9,294 nucleotides of DNA from Pseudomonadota bacterium (GTDB taxonomy: Bacteria > Pseudomonadota > Gammaproteobacteria > Burkholderiales > Burkholderiaceae_B): the NCBI GenBank assembly GCA_023422555.1, contig JAFAGQ010000299.1, positions 1 through 9,294 of the forward strand, read 5' to 3'. The translations under genes and the position numbers were made by a program. This document shows, in pieces, positions 1 to 5,958 of this stretch. Below the pieces are notes generated by a model. It searched no databases. It was not told the origin of the DNA and was given only the letters and a program-made list of their open reading frames with translations. Within the stretch, counting starts at the first letter, position 1, and the number at the start of each line of letters is the position of its first letter.

Positions 1-109
1 CTAATGCGTAACTTTCGTCGTTTGCATTTAAAGGTTTTGCTTGATTTACGGTCATCGCCTACCGGCTGCCGATCTTCCTATCTTTTCCTGTCGAAACCAT
101 GGCGTCCCC
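1..109 (-). ncRNA. ssrA: tmRNA coding piece (5' tRNA half, P2 strands, pseudoknot region, tag frame), partial
   Basis: The mature 5' end should be G109, where RNase P would cut: GGGGACG (109-103) pairs with CGTCTCC (219-213). Further along, GGAAAA (88-83) pairs with 246-241 of the acceptor piece. AGAT (75-72) and GCAGC (69-65) pair with 260-263 and 266-270. A small pseudoknot in the PK1 position is possible: CGGT (64-61) with ACCG (52-49), and AGG (60-58) with CCT (34-32). The tag frame starts at GCA 25-23 after TTTAAAT and encodes ANDESYAL before the window ends. The last residues (probably AA and a stop) are inferred from the family. Confidence 0.92.
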
Positions 110-208
110 ATCAACAGCATACTTGAAACGTATACGCTGCAGCCAGATAAAGTAAATATCAAAGTACACCCAAGATAAATACGATAGAGGCTGCATCAAA
201 TACACTGT
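110..208 (-). other. Intervening segment of permuted tmRNA precursor (removed in maturation)
   Basis: These 99 AT-rich bases lie between the encoded CCA (209) and the mature 5' end of the coding piece (109). The segment continues the acceptor helix: 196-209 pairs with 113-126 for 14 unbroken pairs (three G-U), in register with the acceptor stem, with a C211/A111 mismatch between them. A further 7-bp stem (189-195 with 138-144) lies inside after an 11-nt bulge. No open frame of note is present. In known permuted tmRNAs this loop is excised by tRNA-processing nucleases; that this happens here is inferred. Confidence 0.85.
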
Positions 209-272
209 TGGTGGAGACGGCGGGAGTCGAACCCGCGTCCAGAAAACATTCAGTCAACCAGATATACAGCTT
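209..272 (-). ncRNA. ssrA: tmRNA acceptor piece (3' tRNA half with encoded CCA)
   Basis: The segment ends with a T-arm (stem 236-232 with 224-220, loop TTCGACT), the acceptor strand CGTCTCC (219-213), discriminator A212 and CCA (211-209). The stretch CTAAGCTGTA (274-265) resembles the same part of the E. coli tmRNA 3' region. The 5' boundary is not certain: 272 is about 8 nt downstream of a good -10 box, which gives a 64-nt piece, short but in line with known acceptor RNAs. If the structured segment at 319-410 belongs to the precursor, the piece would be longer. A plain tRNA is excluded because there is no anticodon arm and the acceptor partner lies downstream. Confidence 0.88.
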
Positions 273-279
273 AGATTAC

Positions 280-308
280 ATAATACCACAACAACAGCGC
301 AAAAACAA
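280..308 (-). promoter_or_regulatory. Probable sigma70 promoter of the permuted tmRNA gene
   Basis: The -35 is TTGTTT (308-303), the spacer is 17 nt, and the -10 is TATTAT (285-280, 5 of 6 consensus) with an extended TG at 288-287. Transcription would start near 272-273, just before the acceptor-piece sequence that pairs with the coding piece. The position fits a stable-RNA promoter. No mapped start is available. Confidence 0.6.
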
Positions 309-318
309 CGACACTGGT

Positions 319-410
319 GGCTCAGAACTCGTTGTATTTCAACAAGTTACTTCTGCTCTGCATCCAAAAGTGACGTATGCAGCTGAGCCGGATCCTGAGC
401 CGAAAGCAGA
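319..410 (-). other. Structured intergenic segment between DUF1415 stop and tmRNA promoter
   Basis: On the minus strand this stretch holds several abutting complementary segments. Hairpin B is AACTTGTTG (348-340) with CAACGAGTT (334-326), 9 pairs with one G-U and loop AAATA. Hairpin A is CTGCAT (382-377) with ATGCAG (363-358). GGCTCAG occurs twice (401-395 and 389-383), and either copy can pair with CTGAGCC (325-319). TCTGCT (410-405), right after the stop codon, can pair with AGCAGA (357-352). Taken together the stems give a three-way junction or a pseudoknot. No U-tract follows directly, so it is not a canonical terminator. It could be the 3' UTR of the DUF1415 mRNA or an upstream part of the tmRNA precursor. 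Confidence 0.4.
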
Positions 411-962
411 CTATTTCTGGTCCTCGTCCAACAGCTTTTGCCAGCCGTCCTTGCCGATTTCACTCACGACCTGGATATTTCGCTCGAAGATGACGCCAGG
501 ATCCGGATATTGCTCGGCGGCGCGATCCAGGCTGTCTTCCCGCAACAAATGCAGGATCGCATACGGCGCGCGGTTCGTATAATTGCTGATATCGTCCGGT
601 TCCGTGTCGGCAAACTGATAGAGAGGATGAAAGCTGGCGATCTGGATTTCACCGATCAGTTCCATGCTGTCCAGAACCGCGTCGGCAATGTCAAGGTAAT
701 CATTGAACGCATCAAACTGCTCGAACATACAGGGAACAACCAGAAGCGTTGTATCAACCTGCTCGGCTGGCGTATCAACCAGCAGCTGCAATTCACTCTG
801 CAGCTCTGCCGTGAGTGACTCCACATCTTCAGCCGCGCTGATCACAATTCGCACCTGTTCCTTTACGTAAACACTTTTTGCGAAGGGGCAGAGATTGAGC
901 CCGATAACGGCCTTTTCAAGCCATTGCCGCACGCGGCGTTCTACGAGACGAGTATCGTTCAT
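411..962 (-). CDS. DUF1415 family protein, 183 aa
   Basis: This is a conserved protein of unknown biochemical function. The family is common in beta- and gammaproteobacteria. Recognisable parts are WLEKAVIGLNLCPFAK near residues 14-29 and a block around residues 110-142 containing SFHPLYQFADTEPDD and NRAPYAILHLLRE. There is no signal peptide or membrane segment, so it is probably cytoplasmic. The frame is open from ATG 1055, but ATG 962 is chosen: the 31 extra residues are unlike the family, and a promoter-like extended -10 lies between the two starts. No good ribosome site precedes 962. The gene is divergent from the 278-aa protein gene and upstream of ssrA on the same strand. The conserved Cys-Pro-Phe-Ala-Lys segment could be functional, but no reaction can be named. 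Confidence 0.88.
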   Translation of the reverse strand: MNDTRLVERRVRQWLEKAVIGLNLCPFAKSVYVKEQVRIVISAAEDVESLTAELQSELQLLVDTPAEQVDTTLLVVPCMFEQFDAFNDYLDIADAVLDSMELIGEIQIASFHPLYQFADTEPDDISNYTNRAPYAILHLLREDSLDRAAEQYPDPGVIFERNIQVVSEIGKDGWQKLLDEDQK

Positions 963-1010
963 GATCAGAGTATGAGGATGAATGAATAAAAAAGGGATAA
1001 CCGGTTCAGT

Positions 1011-1019
1011 ATTATCGCA
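1011..1019 (-). promoter_or_regulatory. Candidate extended -10 promoter of the DUF1415 gene
   Basis: TGC followed by GATAAT (1016-1011, 5 of 6 consensus) forms an extended -10. No convincing -35 sits at the right distance. A start near 1004 would leave a leader of about 42 nt before ATG 962. This argues against the longer ORF start at 1055, which would lie upstream of the transcript. Confidence 0.4.
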
Positions 1020-1059
1020 GCATTTCCCAGGTGCGGGTATAACCGCCTGTGGCACTCAC

Positions 1060-1088
1060 TTAACTTGGTAAAATAGACGGTTTATACG
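1060..1088 (+). promoter_or_regulatory. Candidate promoter of the 278-aa protein gene
   Basis: TTAACT (1060-1065) and TATACG (1083-1088) are 17 nt apart, each matching 4 of 6 consensus bases. A start near 1095 would give a leader of about 28 nt before ATG 1123. The match is weak and rests mainly on spacing and position. Confidence 0.28.
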
Positions 1089-1122
1089 AAAAATTCGGGG
1101 CCGTAAATCTGGCCTTATACGC

Positions 1123-1959
1123 ATGACAGATACTAGCACAAACGCGGTTTTCATTATTACAAGCAGCGGCAACGCCCCTTACGGAAAAGTGGGGGACGCG
1201 GGGAACGTTGGAAACCTGGCGAGCACGGGCAACAACGGAAATTCCGTCACTGGCGATCAGCAGGTCGCAGCTGCAGGCACCCAACCCCTGGCCAACGAAG
1301 TCTTGTCGGCCAGCGAACATACACCTGGCTTTGCCAGTTTGTTAGCGACGGTCGATTCGGTCAATGAATATGCACCGGGCAGCCGAATAGCCGTTGTCCA
1401 GTATTCGGCTTATCCTTTTACTGCTGCGGAACATGAGACGCTGATCCATCGCATCGATTATCTGATGGACTATTCGGGAAATGAACAGATCAAGGCGTTT
1501 GATCGTCAGCTGGGCAATAATCAAAGCATCGCCGCCTTCAGTGAATTGACAAGCCTGTTGTGGTTTCTGCAAATCGGCCAGCATCACGGACTCTATGCCC
1601 CGGCCAAACGCGTCTTCAAGATGTCCGCGGGCCCGCGCCTTTTTTCTAAAATTGCTGACAGTGCGCATTATTCTTCCAATGCGAAGGGGCGTTACGTCTT
1701 TCCCAATGCAACACTCGCCGCTAACGCCACCGGCAATATGGCGTTGCAGTTTTCTAATGCCTTCTGGAGTCTTGACCCAAATCTGGTGCCTTCTCTTATC
1801 AGCACCCTTGAACAGATGATTCAAACTCTTGTTGCGGCCGAAGAACGCAACGAGCCCGCATCTGTGGAATGCCTGTTATATAAACTGATCGATGCGGCAA
1901 AGATTTTCTACGACCTGAAACCACCCGTCGCGCAGCCGACAGAAGCCGCTACCGCGTGA
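1123..1959 (+). CDS. Hypothetical protein, 278 aa, Gly/Asn-rich N-terminal part
   Basis: I do not recognise a family. Residues 15-45 are rich in Gly and Asn with repeated GN steps (GNAPYG, GNVGN, GNNGN) and look flexible or disordered. From about residue 55 the sequence looks folded and partly helical, with SLLWFLQIGQHHGLYAPAKR near 144-163 and a helical region near 220-265. The C-terminal PPVAQPTEAATA is a low-complexity tail. There is one cysteine (C240), no clear signal peptide and no membrane segment. Codon use looks normal over the whole length. No clear Shine-Dalgarno precedes ATG 1123, so the start is uncertain, though the next in-frame ATG is far downstream (Met115). It is the only plus-strand gene seen; its end overlaps the end of rmlD by 11 bp. 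A real gene is likely; the function is unknown. Confidence 0.75.
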   Translation: MTDTSTNAVFIITSSGNAPYGKVGDAGNVGNLASTGNNGNSVTGDQQVAAAGTQPLANEVLSASEHTPGFASLLATVDSVNEYAPGSRIAVVQYSAYPFTAAEHETLIHRIDYLMDYSGNEQIKAFDRQLGNNQSIAAFSELTSLLWFLQIGQHHGLYAPAKRVFKMSAGPRLFSKIADSAHYSSNAKGRYVFPNATLAANATGNMALQFSNAFWSLDPNLVPSLISTLEQMIQTLVAAEERNEPASVECLLYKLIDAAKIFYDLKPPVAQPTEAATA

Positions 1960-2836
1960 TCATTGTGCAGATTCGGTCAACAGTCGCATCTACATCGGCC
2001 TGCCAGCCGGGCAATGACAACTGAAATGTATCCTGGAGTTTTTGCGTACAGAGCCGGCTGTTCAGTGGCCGCCTGGCACGGCTTGCATAACTGGTTGAAC
2101 TGACAGGAATCACCTGCCTGAGGGACAGATCCACGCCATTTTGCTTCATGCGGGCGAAGATATGACAAGCGTAATCAAACCAGCTGGCCTCTCCATCGGC
2201 AGCCAGATGATAAATTCCATCAAATTTGCCTGGATGGCTGCATGCCAGTTTCATTGCATGGACTGTCACGTCCGCGATCAGCCGTGCATGAGTTGGCGAG
2301 CCAATCTGGTCATCCACGACACTTAACGTTTCCCGTTCCTTGGCGAGCTGCATCATCGTTTGCAGAAAACTGCTCCCCTGGTCTGCGTAAATCCAGCTGC
2401 AGCGGAAAATCAGATGCCGGCAGCCGCTTGCCTTGATCGCATCATCAGCGGCCAGCTTGCTGGCGCCGTACACATTGCAGGGGCGGGCTGTATCCGTTTC
2501 GCGCCAGGGACGTGAGCCTGATCCGTCAAAGACATAATCAGTGGAATAATGAACCATCAGAGCATCGCACTCCAGAGCAGCGCGCGCCAGCATGGCAGGG
2601 GCTTCGGTATTGATAAGTCCGACTGCCGACTTGTTGTCTTCTGCGTCATCCACAGCCGTCCAGGCGGCGGCGTTGACAATCACATTGGGCTTCTGGTCTG
2701 CGACGAAGTGGTACACCGCAGACGGATTCCTGAAATCCACATGGCGATCCGGCGCTATGATCTGTCCGAGCGGGGCCAGCCTCCTGCTCAAGGCACTCCC
2801 CAGCTGACCAGACCGTCCGAAAAGCAAAATTCTCAT
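1949..2836 (-). CDS. rmlD: dTDP-4-dehydrorhamnose reductase (RmlD)
   Basis: RmlD is a cytoplasmic enzyme that reduces dTDP-4-dehydro-L-rhamnose to dTDP-L-rhamnose with NAD(P)H, the last step in making the rhamnose donor for LPS or other glycans. The 295-residue length is normal. Visible features of an extended short-chain dehydrogenase are the Rossmann motif GRSGQLG (7-13), VIVNAAAWTAVDDAE (52-66), HYSTDYVFDG (96-105) with Ser98/Thr99, and catalytic Tyr123 and Lys127 in VYGASK. PTHARLIAD (181-189) is typical of the C-terminal substrate domain. AGGAG (2851-2847) lies 10 nt before the ATG. The gene follows the RND permease on the same strand after 51 nt and may be co-transcribed. No rmlA, rmlB or rmlC is visible, so they must lie elsewhere if the pathway is complete. 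Confidence 0.88.
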   Translation of the reverse strand: MRILLFGRSGQLGSALSRRLAPLGQIIAPDRHVDFRNPSAVYHFVADQKPNVIVNAAAWTAVDDAEDNKSAVGLINTEAPAMLARAALECDALMVHYSTDYVFDGSGSRPWRETDTARPCNVYGASKLAADDAIKASGCRHLIFRCSWIYADQGSSFLQTMMQLAKERETLSVVDDQIGSPTHARLIADVTVHAMKLACSHPGKFDGIYHLAADGEASWFDYACHIFARMKQNGVDLSLRQVIPVSSTSYASRARRPLNSRLCTQKLQDTFQLSLPGWQADVDATVDRICTMITR

Positions 2837-2849
2837 GGATATTGTCTCC

Positions 2850-2873
2850 TGCCCCGGTAATCAACCGGGCAGC
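2850..2873 (-). promoter_or_regulatory. GC-rich hairpin next to the rmlD ribosome binding site
   Basis: CTGCCCGGT (2873-2865) can pair with ACCGGGGCAG (2859-2850): 9 pairs with one bulged G and loop TGATT. Its 3' arm runs into the AGGAG site (2851-2847) of rmlD. No U-tract follows, so it is a poor terminator. It might lower rmlD translation or act as a partial transcription or mRNA-decay boundary after the RND genes. Confidence 0.4.
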
Positions 2874-2887
2874 AGCTGCCTGCCCTT

Positions 2888-5800
2888 TTATTCAGGATCG
2901 TTGAACAGTTTACCGGTGTGCCGGGCGAAAAACGCGCTCACATCGTCGACTATCAGGAACACGGCGGGAATGACCAGCAGACTTAAAAACGTGGAAGTGA
3001 TCAGACCGCCAAGAACGGCAATCGCCATGGGTGAACGAAAGGTTGGGTCAGCCGTTCCCCAGCCCACGGCCAGTGGTACCATCCCGGCACCCATTGCCAG
3101 CGTTGTCATCAGAATTGGCCGGGCACGTTTGTGGCAGGCATCCCTGAGTGCATCCATGCGACTCATACCCTTTTCCCGGATCGCCAGAATGGCATATTCG
3201 ACGAGCAGAATCGAATTCTTGGTAGCGATTCCCATCAGCATGATCAATCCGATCAAAGACGGCATGGAGAAACTTTTCTGTGCAATCATCAGTCCCACGA
3301 ATGCCCCGCCCAGCGATAGTGGCAAGGCGGCCAGAATCGTAAACGGATGCAGAAACTGTTTGAACAGAAGAACCAGTACGACATAAATGCAGACGATACC
3401 AATGATAATGGCCAGACCGAAGCTCTGAAACAGTTCCTCCATGACTTCGGCGTCGCCAATATCAATAACGGAGACGCTGGCAGGCAGCGAACGCATCGCA
3501 GGCAGATCCCGAACCTGTTTGACGACATCGCCAAGAGCCACGCCAGAGAGCTCAATCTCAAACGTAATATTACGGGCGCGATCATAACGATTGATCACGG
3601 CGGGACCACCACCCAGGCGCACGTCCGCCACGCTGCTCAGAGGAACCGGTCCTTTGGCGCCAGGCACCTGCAGGTTCTCGATAAAATCCAGATCCTGGAT
3701 GGCCCATTTCTTCAATGCCACCACAATGGGAATCTGGCGTTGATCCAGATTGAGTTTGGACAGCGACACCTCGAAATCACCCGCCGTTGCCACACGCAAT
3801 GTGTCCGCCATGGCCGCACTGGTAACGCCCAGTTGCGCTGCGTCGTCAAAGCGTGGATGCACTTCAACTTCCGGACGAACCAGACTGGCGGAAGAGGAAA
3901 TATTGCCCAGTCCGGGAATGGTCCGCAATTGACTTCCGACCTCAAGTGCCGTCTGCATGAGTACATCCGGCTGTTCACCCGACAGTACCAGCATGTATTT
4001 TTCTCCGGAGCCACCCAGGCCCACCTTGAATCGCACTCCCGGCACATCGGCAAGTCTATTGCGAATATCAGCCTCTATTTCCTGCTTGACCGGCCTTTCG
4101 CTGCGCGGCTTCAGCTTCACGGTCAGGGTAGCCTTACGCTCTTCCTGGGTCTGACCGCCCGCGAACGGATCTCCACCCGCCGCACCGCCACCAATGCTGG
4201 TGTATACGGCCTCTACAGATGAATTTTGCATGACGCGCTGACGCACCTGCTCAGCAACGTTTTGCGTTTGCGACAGCGGTGTACCTGGCTGCAATTCAAT
4301 ATAGACCTGTGTCTGAGACATATCGTCTGCAGGCATGAACCCGGTGGGGAGCAATGGAATAATGACAACTGAGCCCACGAAAAACACGCCGGCAATAATA
4401 ACCGTGACCCATCGATGACGTAATGAACGGTCCACCCATTTCATATACGTCTTCATCCAGCCCGGATCTTTTGCCTCCTCTTTTTTAGGCTTCAGAATAT
4501 AGGCACACATCATCGGGGTGAGCATACGCGCAACAACCAGCGACGCGAACACGGCCATGGCTGCCGTCCAGCCGAACTGCTTGAAAAACCGGCCGGCGAT
4601 TCCGCTCATAAAGGCGGTGGGCAGAAACACTGCAATCAGAGTAAACGTTGTGGCAACCACTGCCAGGCCGATTTCGTCTGCCGCTTCCATGGCAGCACGA
4701 TAGGGAGATTTGCCTGACTGCAGATGTCGCACAATATTTTCGACTTCCACAATGGCATCATCCACCAGTATCCCGACCACCAGAGACAATGCCAGCAGCG
4801 TGACACCATTGATGGTAAATCCAAACAGATACATGCCCACAAAGGCAGGTATGATGGAAAGCGGCAGCGCCACCGCAGACACCAGTGTTGCCCGCAGGTT
4901 TCGCAGAAATAACCAGACCGCAATCACAGCCAGGATAGCGCCCTCATAGAGCATACGCATCGCGCCATCGTATTCGGACTGCACCGGCTCAACCATATCA
5001 AAGGCGTTCTGAAATTGCAGGTCGGGATATTGCGCACGTAATTGATCGAGCGCTTCAGAGACGCCGCGGCCGACATCGATTTCACCGGCGCCCCTGCTGC
5101 GAGCGATCTCAAACGCGACAACAGGCTTGCCGTCCAGATACGCGGCTGTGCTCGGATCGGCAAAACTGTCCGTCACAGTAGCGACATCGCCCAGCGTAAT
5201 CACCTTGCCATTGCTCAGTGGAATGCGCAGGTCACGCAGTTCTGCTGCACTTTTGACAGATCCGAGCGTGCGAATAGGCTGCTTCTGTTCACCCAGTTCG
5301 GCCTTGCCGCCGGACTGTTCCTGCTGGACTGATTTGAGCTGTCGGGACACATCGGCGACAGTAACCCCCAATCCCTGCATCAGAACCGGATCCATATCGA
5401 CCCTGACCTGGCGATCCCGCCCTCCTACCCGACTGACCTTGCCGACGCCCGATACGGTGAGCAGTTTGCGCGCAATCGCATTATCAACAATCCACGACAG
5501 ATCCGTTTCATCGCGGCGCTGTGAGCTGACCGTGAAGGCGAGAATGGGTTGTTCGGCCAGATCCAGCTTGGTAACGATTGGTTCCTGTGTATTGGCAGGC
5601 AGATCATTGCGTACCGAAGCCACCGATGAGCGCACATCATCCACCGCTTCCTGGATGGGCTTTTCCAGCACGAACTGAGCGGTGGTCGTGGCCACGCCGT
5701 CCTGCAGCGTACTGAAGACATGATCGATGCCCTGTACAGTTGCGAGATTGTCCTCTATCTTGCGTGCGACATCGTTCTCCAGCTGACTGGGTGTGGCGCC

Positions 5801-5956
5801 TTCCAGAACCGTAGTCACCACCACGGTGGGCAGATCAATGTCGGGGAAATTCTGAATCCGCATGGAGTGGAACGCGTACAACCCCATCAGGGTCAGCATC
5901 ACAAACAACATGCATGCCGGCAGCGGATTTTTAATCGACCAGGCCGAGACATTCAT
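2888..5956 (-). CDS. RND efflux transporter, permease subunit (HAE1/AcrB type), 1022 aa
   Basis: This is a proton-driven inner-membrane pump that exports hydrophobic or amphiphilic compounds as part of a tripartite complex. The full AcrB-type plan is visible: TM1 at about 10-30 after MNVSAWSIKNP, a porter loop with NFPDIDLPTV (36-45), TM2-6 from about 338 to 490, a second large periplasmic loop from about 540 to 840, and TM8-12 from about 845 to 1005. Proton-relay residues are Asp399-Asp400 in GILVDDAIVEVENI (TM4) and Lys913 in GIATKNSILLVEYA (TM10). Length matches the family. The GGAG-rich stretch at 589-604 (GGGAAGGDPFAGG) is in the second loop. GGGAG (5967-5963) lies 6 nt before the ATG, inside the end of the adaptor gene, so the two are probably translationally coupled. 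The substrate cannot be predicted; drugs rather than metals is the likelier class. Confidence 0.95.
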   Translation of the reverse strand: MNVSAWSIKNPLPACMLFVMLTLMGLYAFHSMRIQNFPDIDLPTVVVTTVLEGATPSQLENDVARKIEDNLATVQGIDHVFSTLQDGVATTTAQFVLEKPIQEAVDDVRSSVASVRNDLPANTQEPIVTKLDLAEQPILAFTVSSQRRDETDLSWIVDNAIARKLLTVSGVGKVSRVGGRDRQVRVDMDPVLMQGLGVTVADVSRQLKSVQQEQSGGKAELGEQKQPIRTLGSVKSAAELRDLRIPLSNGKVITLGDVATVTDSFADPSTAAYLDGKPVVAFEIARSRGAGEIDVGRGVSEALDQLRAQYPDLQFQNAFDMVEPVQSEYDGAMRMLYEGAILAVIAVWLFLRNLRATLVSAVALPLSIIPAFVGMYLFGFTINGVTLLALSLVVGILVDDAIVEVENIVRHLQSGKSPYRAAMEAADEIGLAVVATTFTLIAVFLPTAFMSGIAGRFFKQFGWTAAMAVFASLVVARMLTPMMCAYILKPKKEEAKDPGWMKTYMKWVDRSLRHRWVTVIIAGVFFVGSVVIIPLLPTGFMPADDMSQTQVYIELQPGTPLSQTQNVAEQVRQRVMQNSSVEAVYTSIGGGAAGGDPFAGGQTQEERKATLTVKLKPRSERPVKQEIEADIRNRLADVPGVRFKVGLGGSGEKYMLVLSGEQPDVLMQTALEVGSQLRTIPGLGNISSSASLVRPEVEVHPRFDDAAQLGVTSAAMADTLRVATAGDFEVSLSKLNLDQRQIPIVVALKKWAIQDLDFIENLQVPGAKGPVPLSSVADVRLGGGPAVINRYDRARNITFEIELSGVALGDVVKQVRDLPAMRSLPASVSVIDIGDAEVMEELFQSFGLAIIIGIVCIYVVLVLLFKQFLHPFTILAALPLSLGGAFVGLMIAQKSFSMPSLIGLIMLMGIATKNSILLVEYAILAIREKGMSRMDALRDACHKRARPILMTTLAMGAGMVPLAVGWGTADPTFRSPMAIAVLGGLITSTFLSLLVIPAVFLIVDDVSAFFARHTGKLFNDPE

Positions 5957-5958
5957 GA

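Larger units (their letters stand above)
1..272 (-). ncRNA. ssrA: tmRNA gene, circularly permuted (two-piece), 3' part of gene cut by window edge
   Basis: tmRNA with SmpB rescues stalled ribosomes: it is charged with alanine, enters the A site, and its short reading frame adds a degradation tag. Here the parts are in permuted order on the minus strand: acceptor end with encoded CCA (ends at 209), intervening segment (110-208), then the tmRNA 5' end (from 109) and the tag frame. Acceptor strands 103-109 and 213-219 form 7 pairs with one G-U. The T-arm is 220-236 with loop TTCGACT. The D-loop-like GGTTTCGACAGG lies at 98-87. The resume codon GCA is at 25-23 and the frame reads A-N-D-E-S-Y-A-L to the edge. 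Such genes are known in alphaproteobacteria, cyanobacteria and some betaproteobacteria (Rfam beta_tmRNA). The outer limit at 272 is inferred from the promoter; the stop codon and 3' end lie outside the window. Confidence 0.95.

Noticed and set aside
209..240. End of an ordinary tRNA gene on the minus strand
   Set aside because: The T-arm and CCA are tRNA-like, but no anticodon or D-arm lies upstream, and the matching acceptor strand is downstream at 103-109, as in a permuted tmRNA.
209..272. Leftover ssrA 3' fragment marking an integration site of a genomic island
   Set aside because: A matching tmRNA 5' half with tag frame lies right next to it and pairs with it, and there is no integrase or second copy of the end in the window.
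208..582. 124-residue plus-strand open frame
   Set aside because: It runs antisense through the tmRNA acceptor piece, the structured segment and the end of the DUF1415 gene, and resembles no protein.
963..1055. Longer DUF1415 start at ATG 1055
   Set aside because: The extra 31 residues do not look like the family N-terminus, and a good -10 box lies within this stretch.
1342..1824. 160-residue minus-strand open frame
   Set aside because: It is antisense to the 278-residue protein, whose frame has the more natural composition and signals.
1960..2016. Terminator formed by TCATTG (1959-1964 region) and CAATGA (about 2010-2017)
   Set aside because: The arms are only 6 bp with a loop of over 40 nt and no T-run, so this is likely chance.
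3347..4222. 291-residue plus-strand open frame inside the RND permease
   Set aside because: It is the reverse-strand shadow of a conserved permease with full-length domain structure; its sequence is rich in His, Gln and Arg and lacks any recognisable domain.
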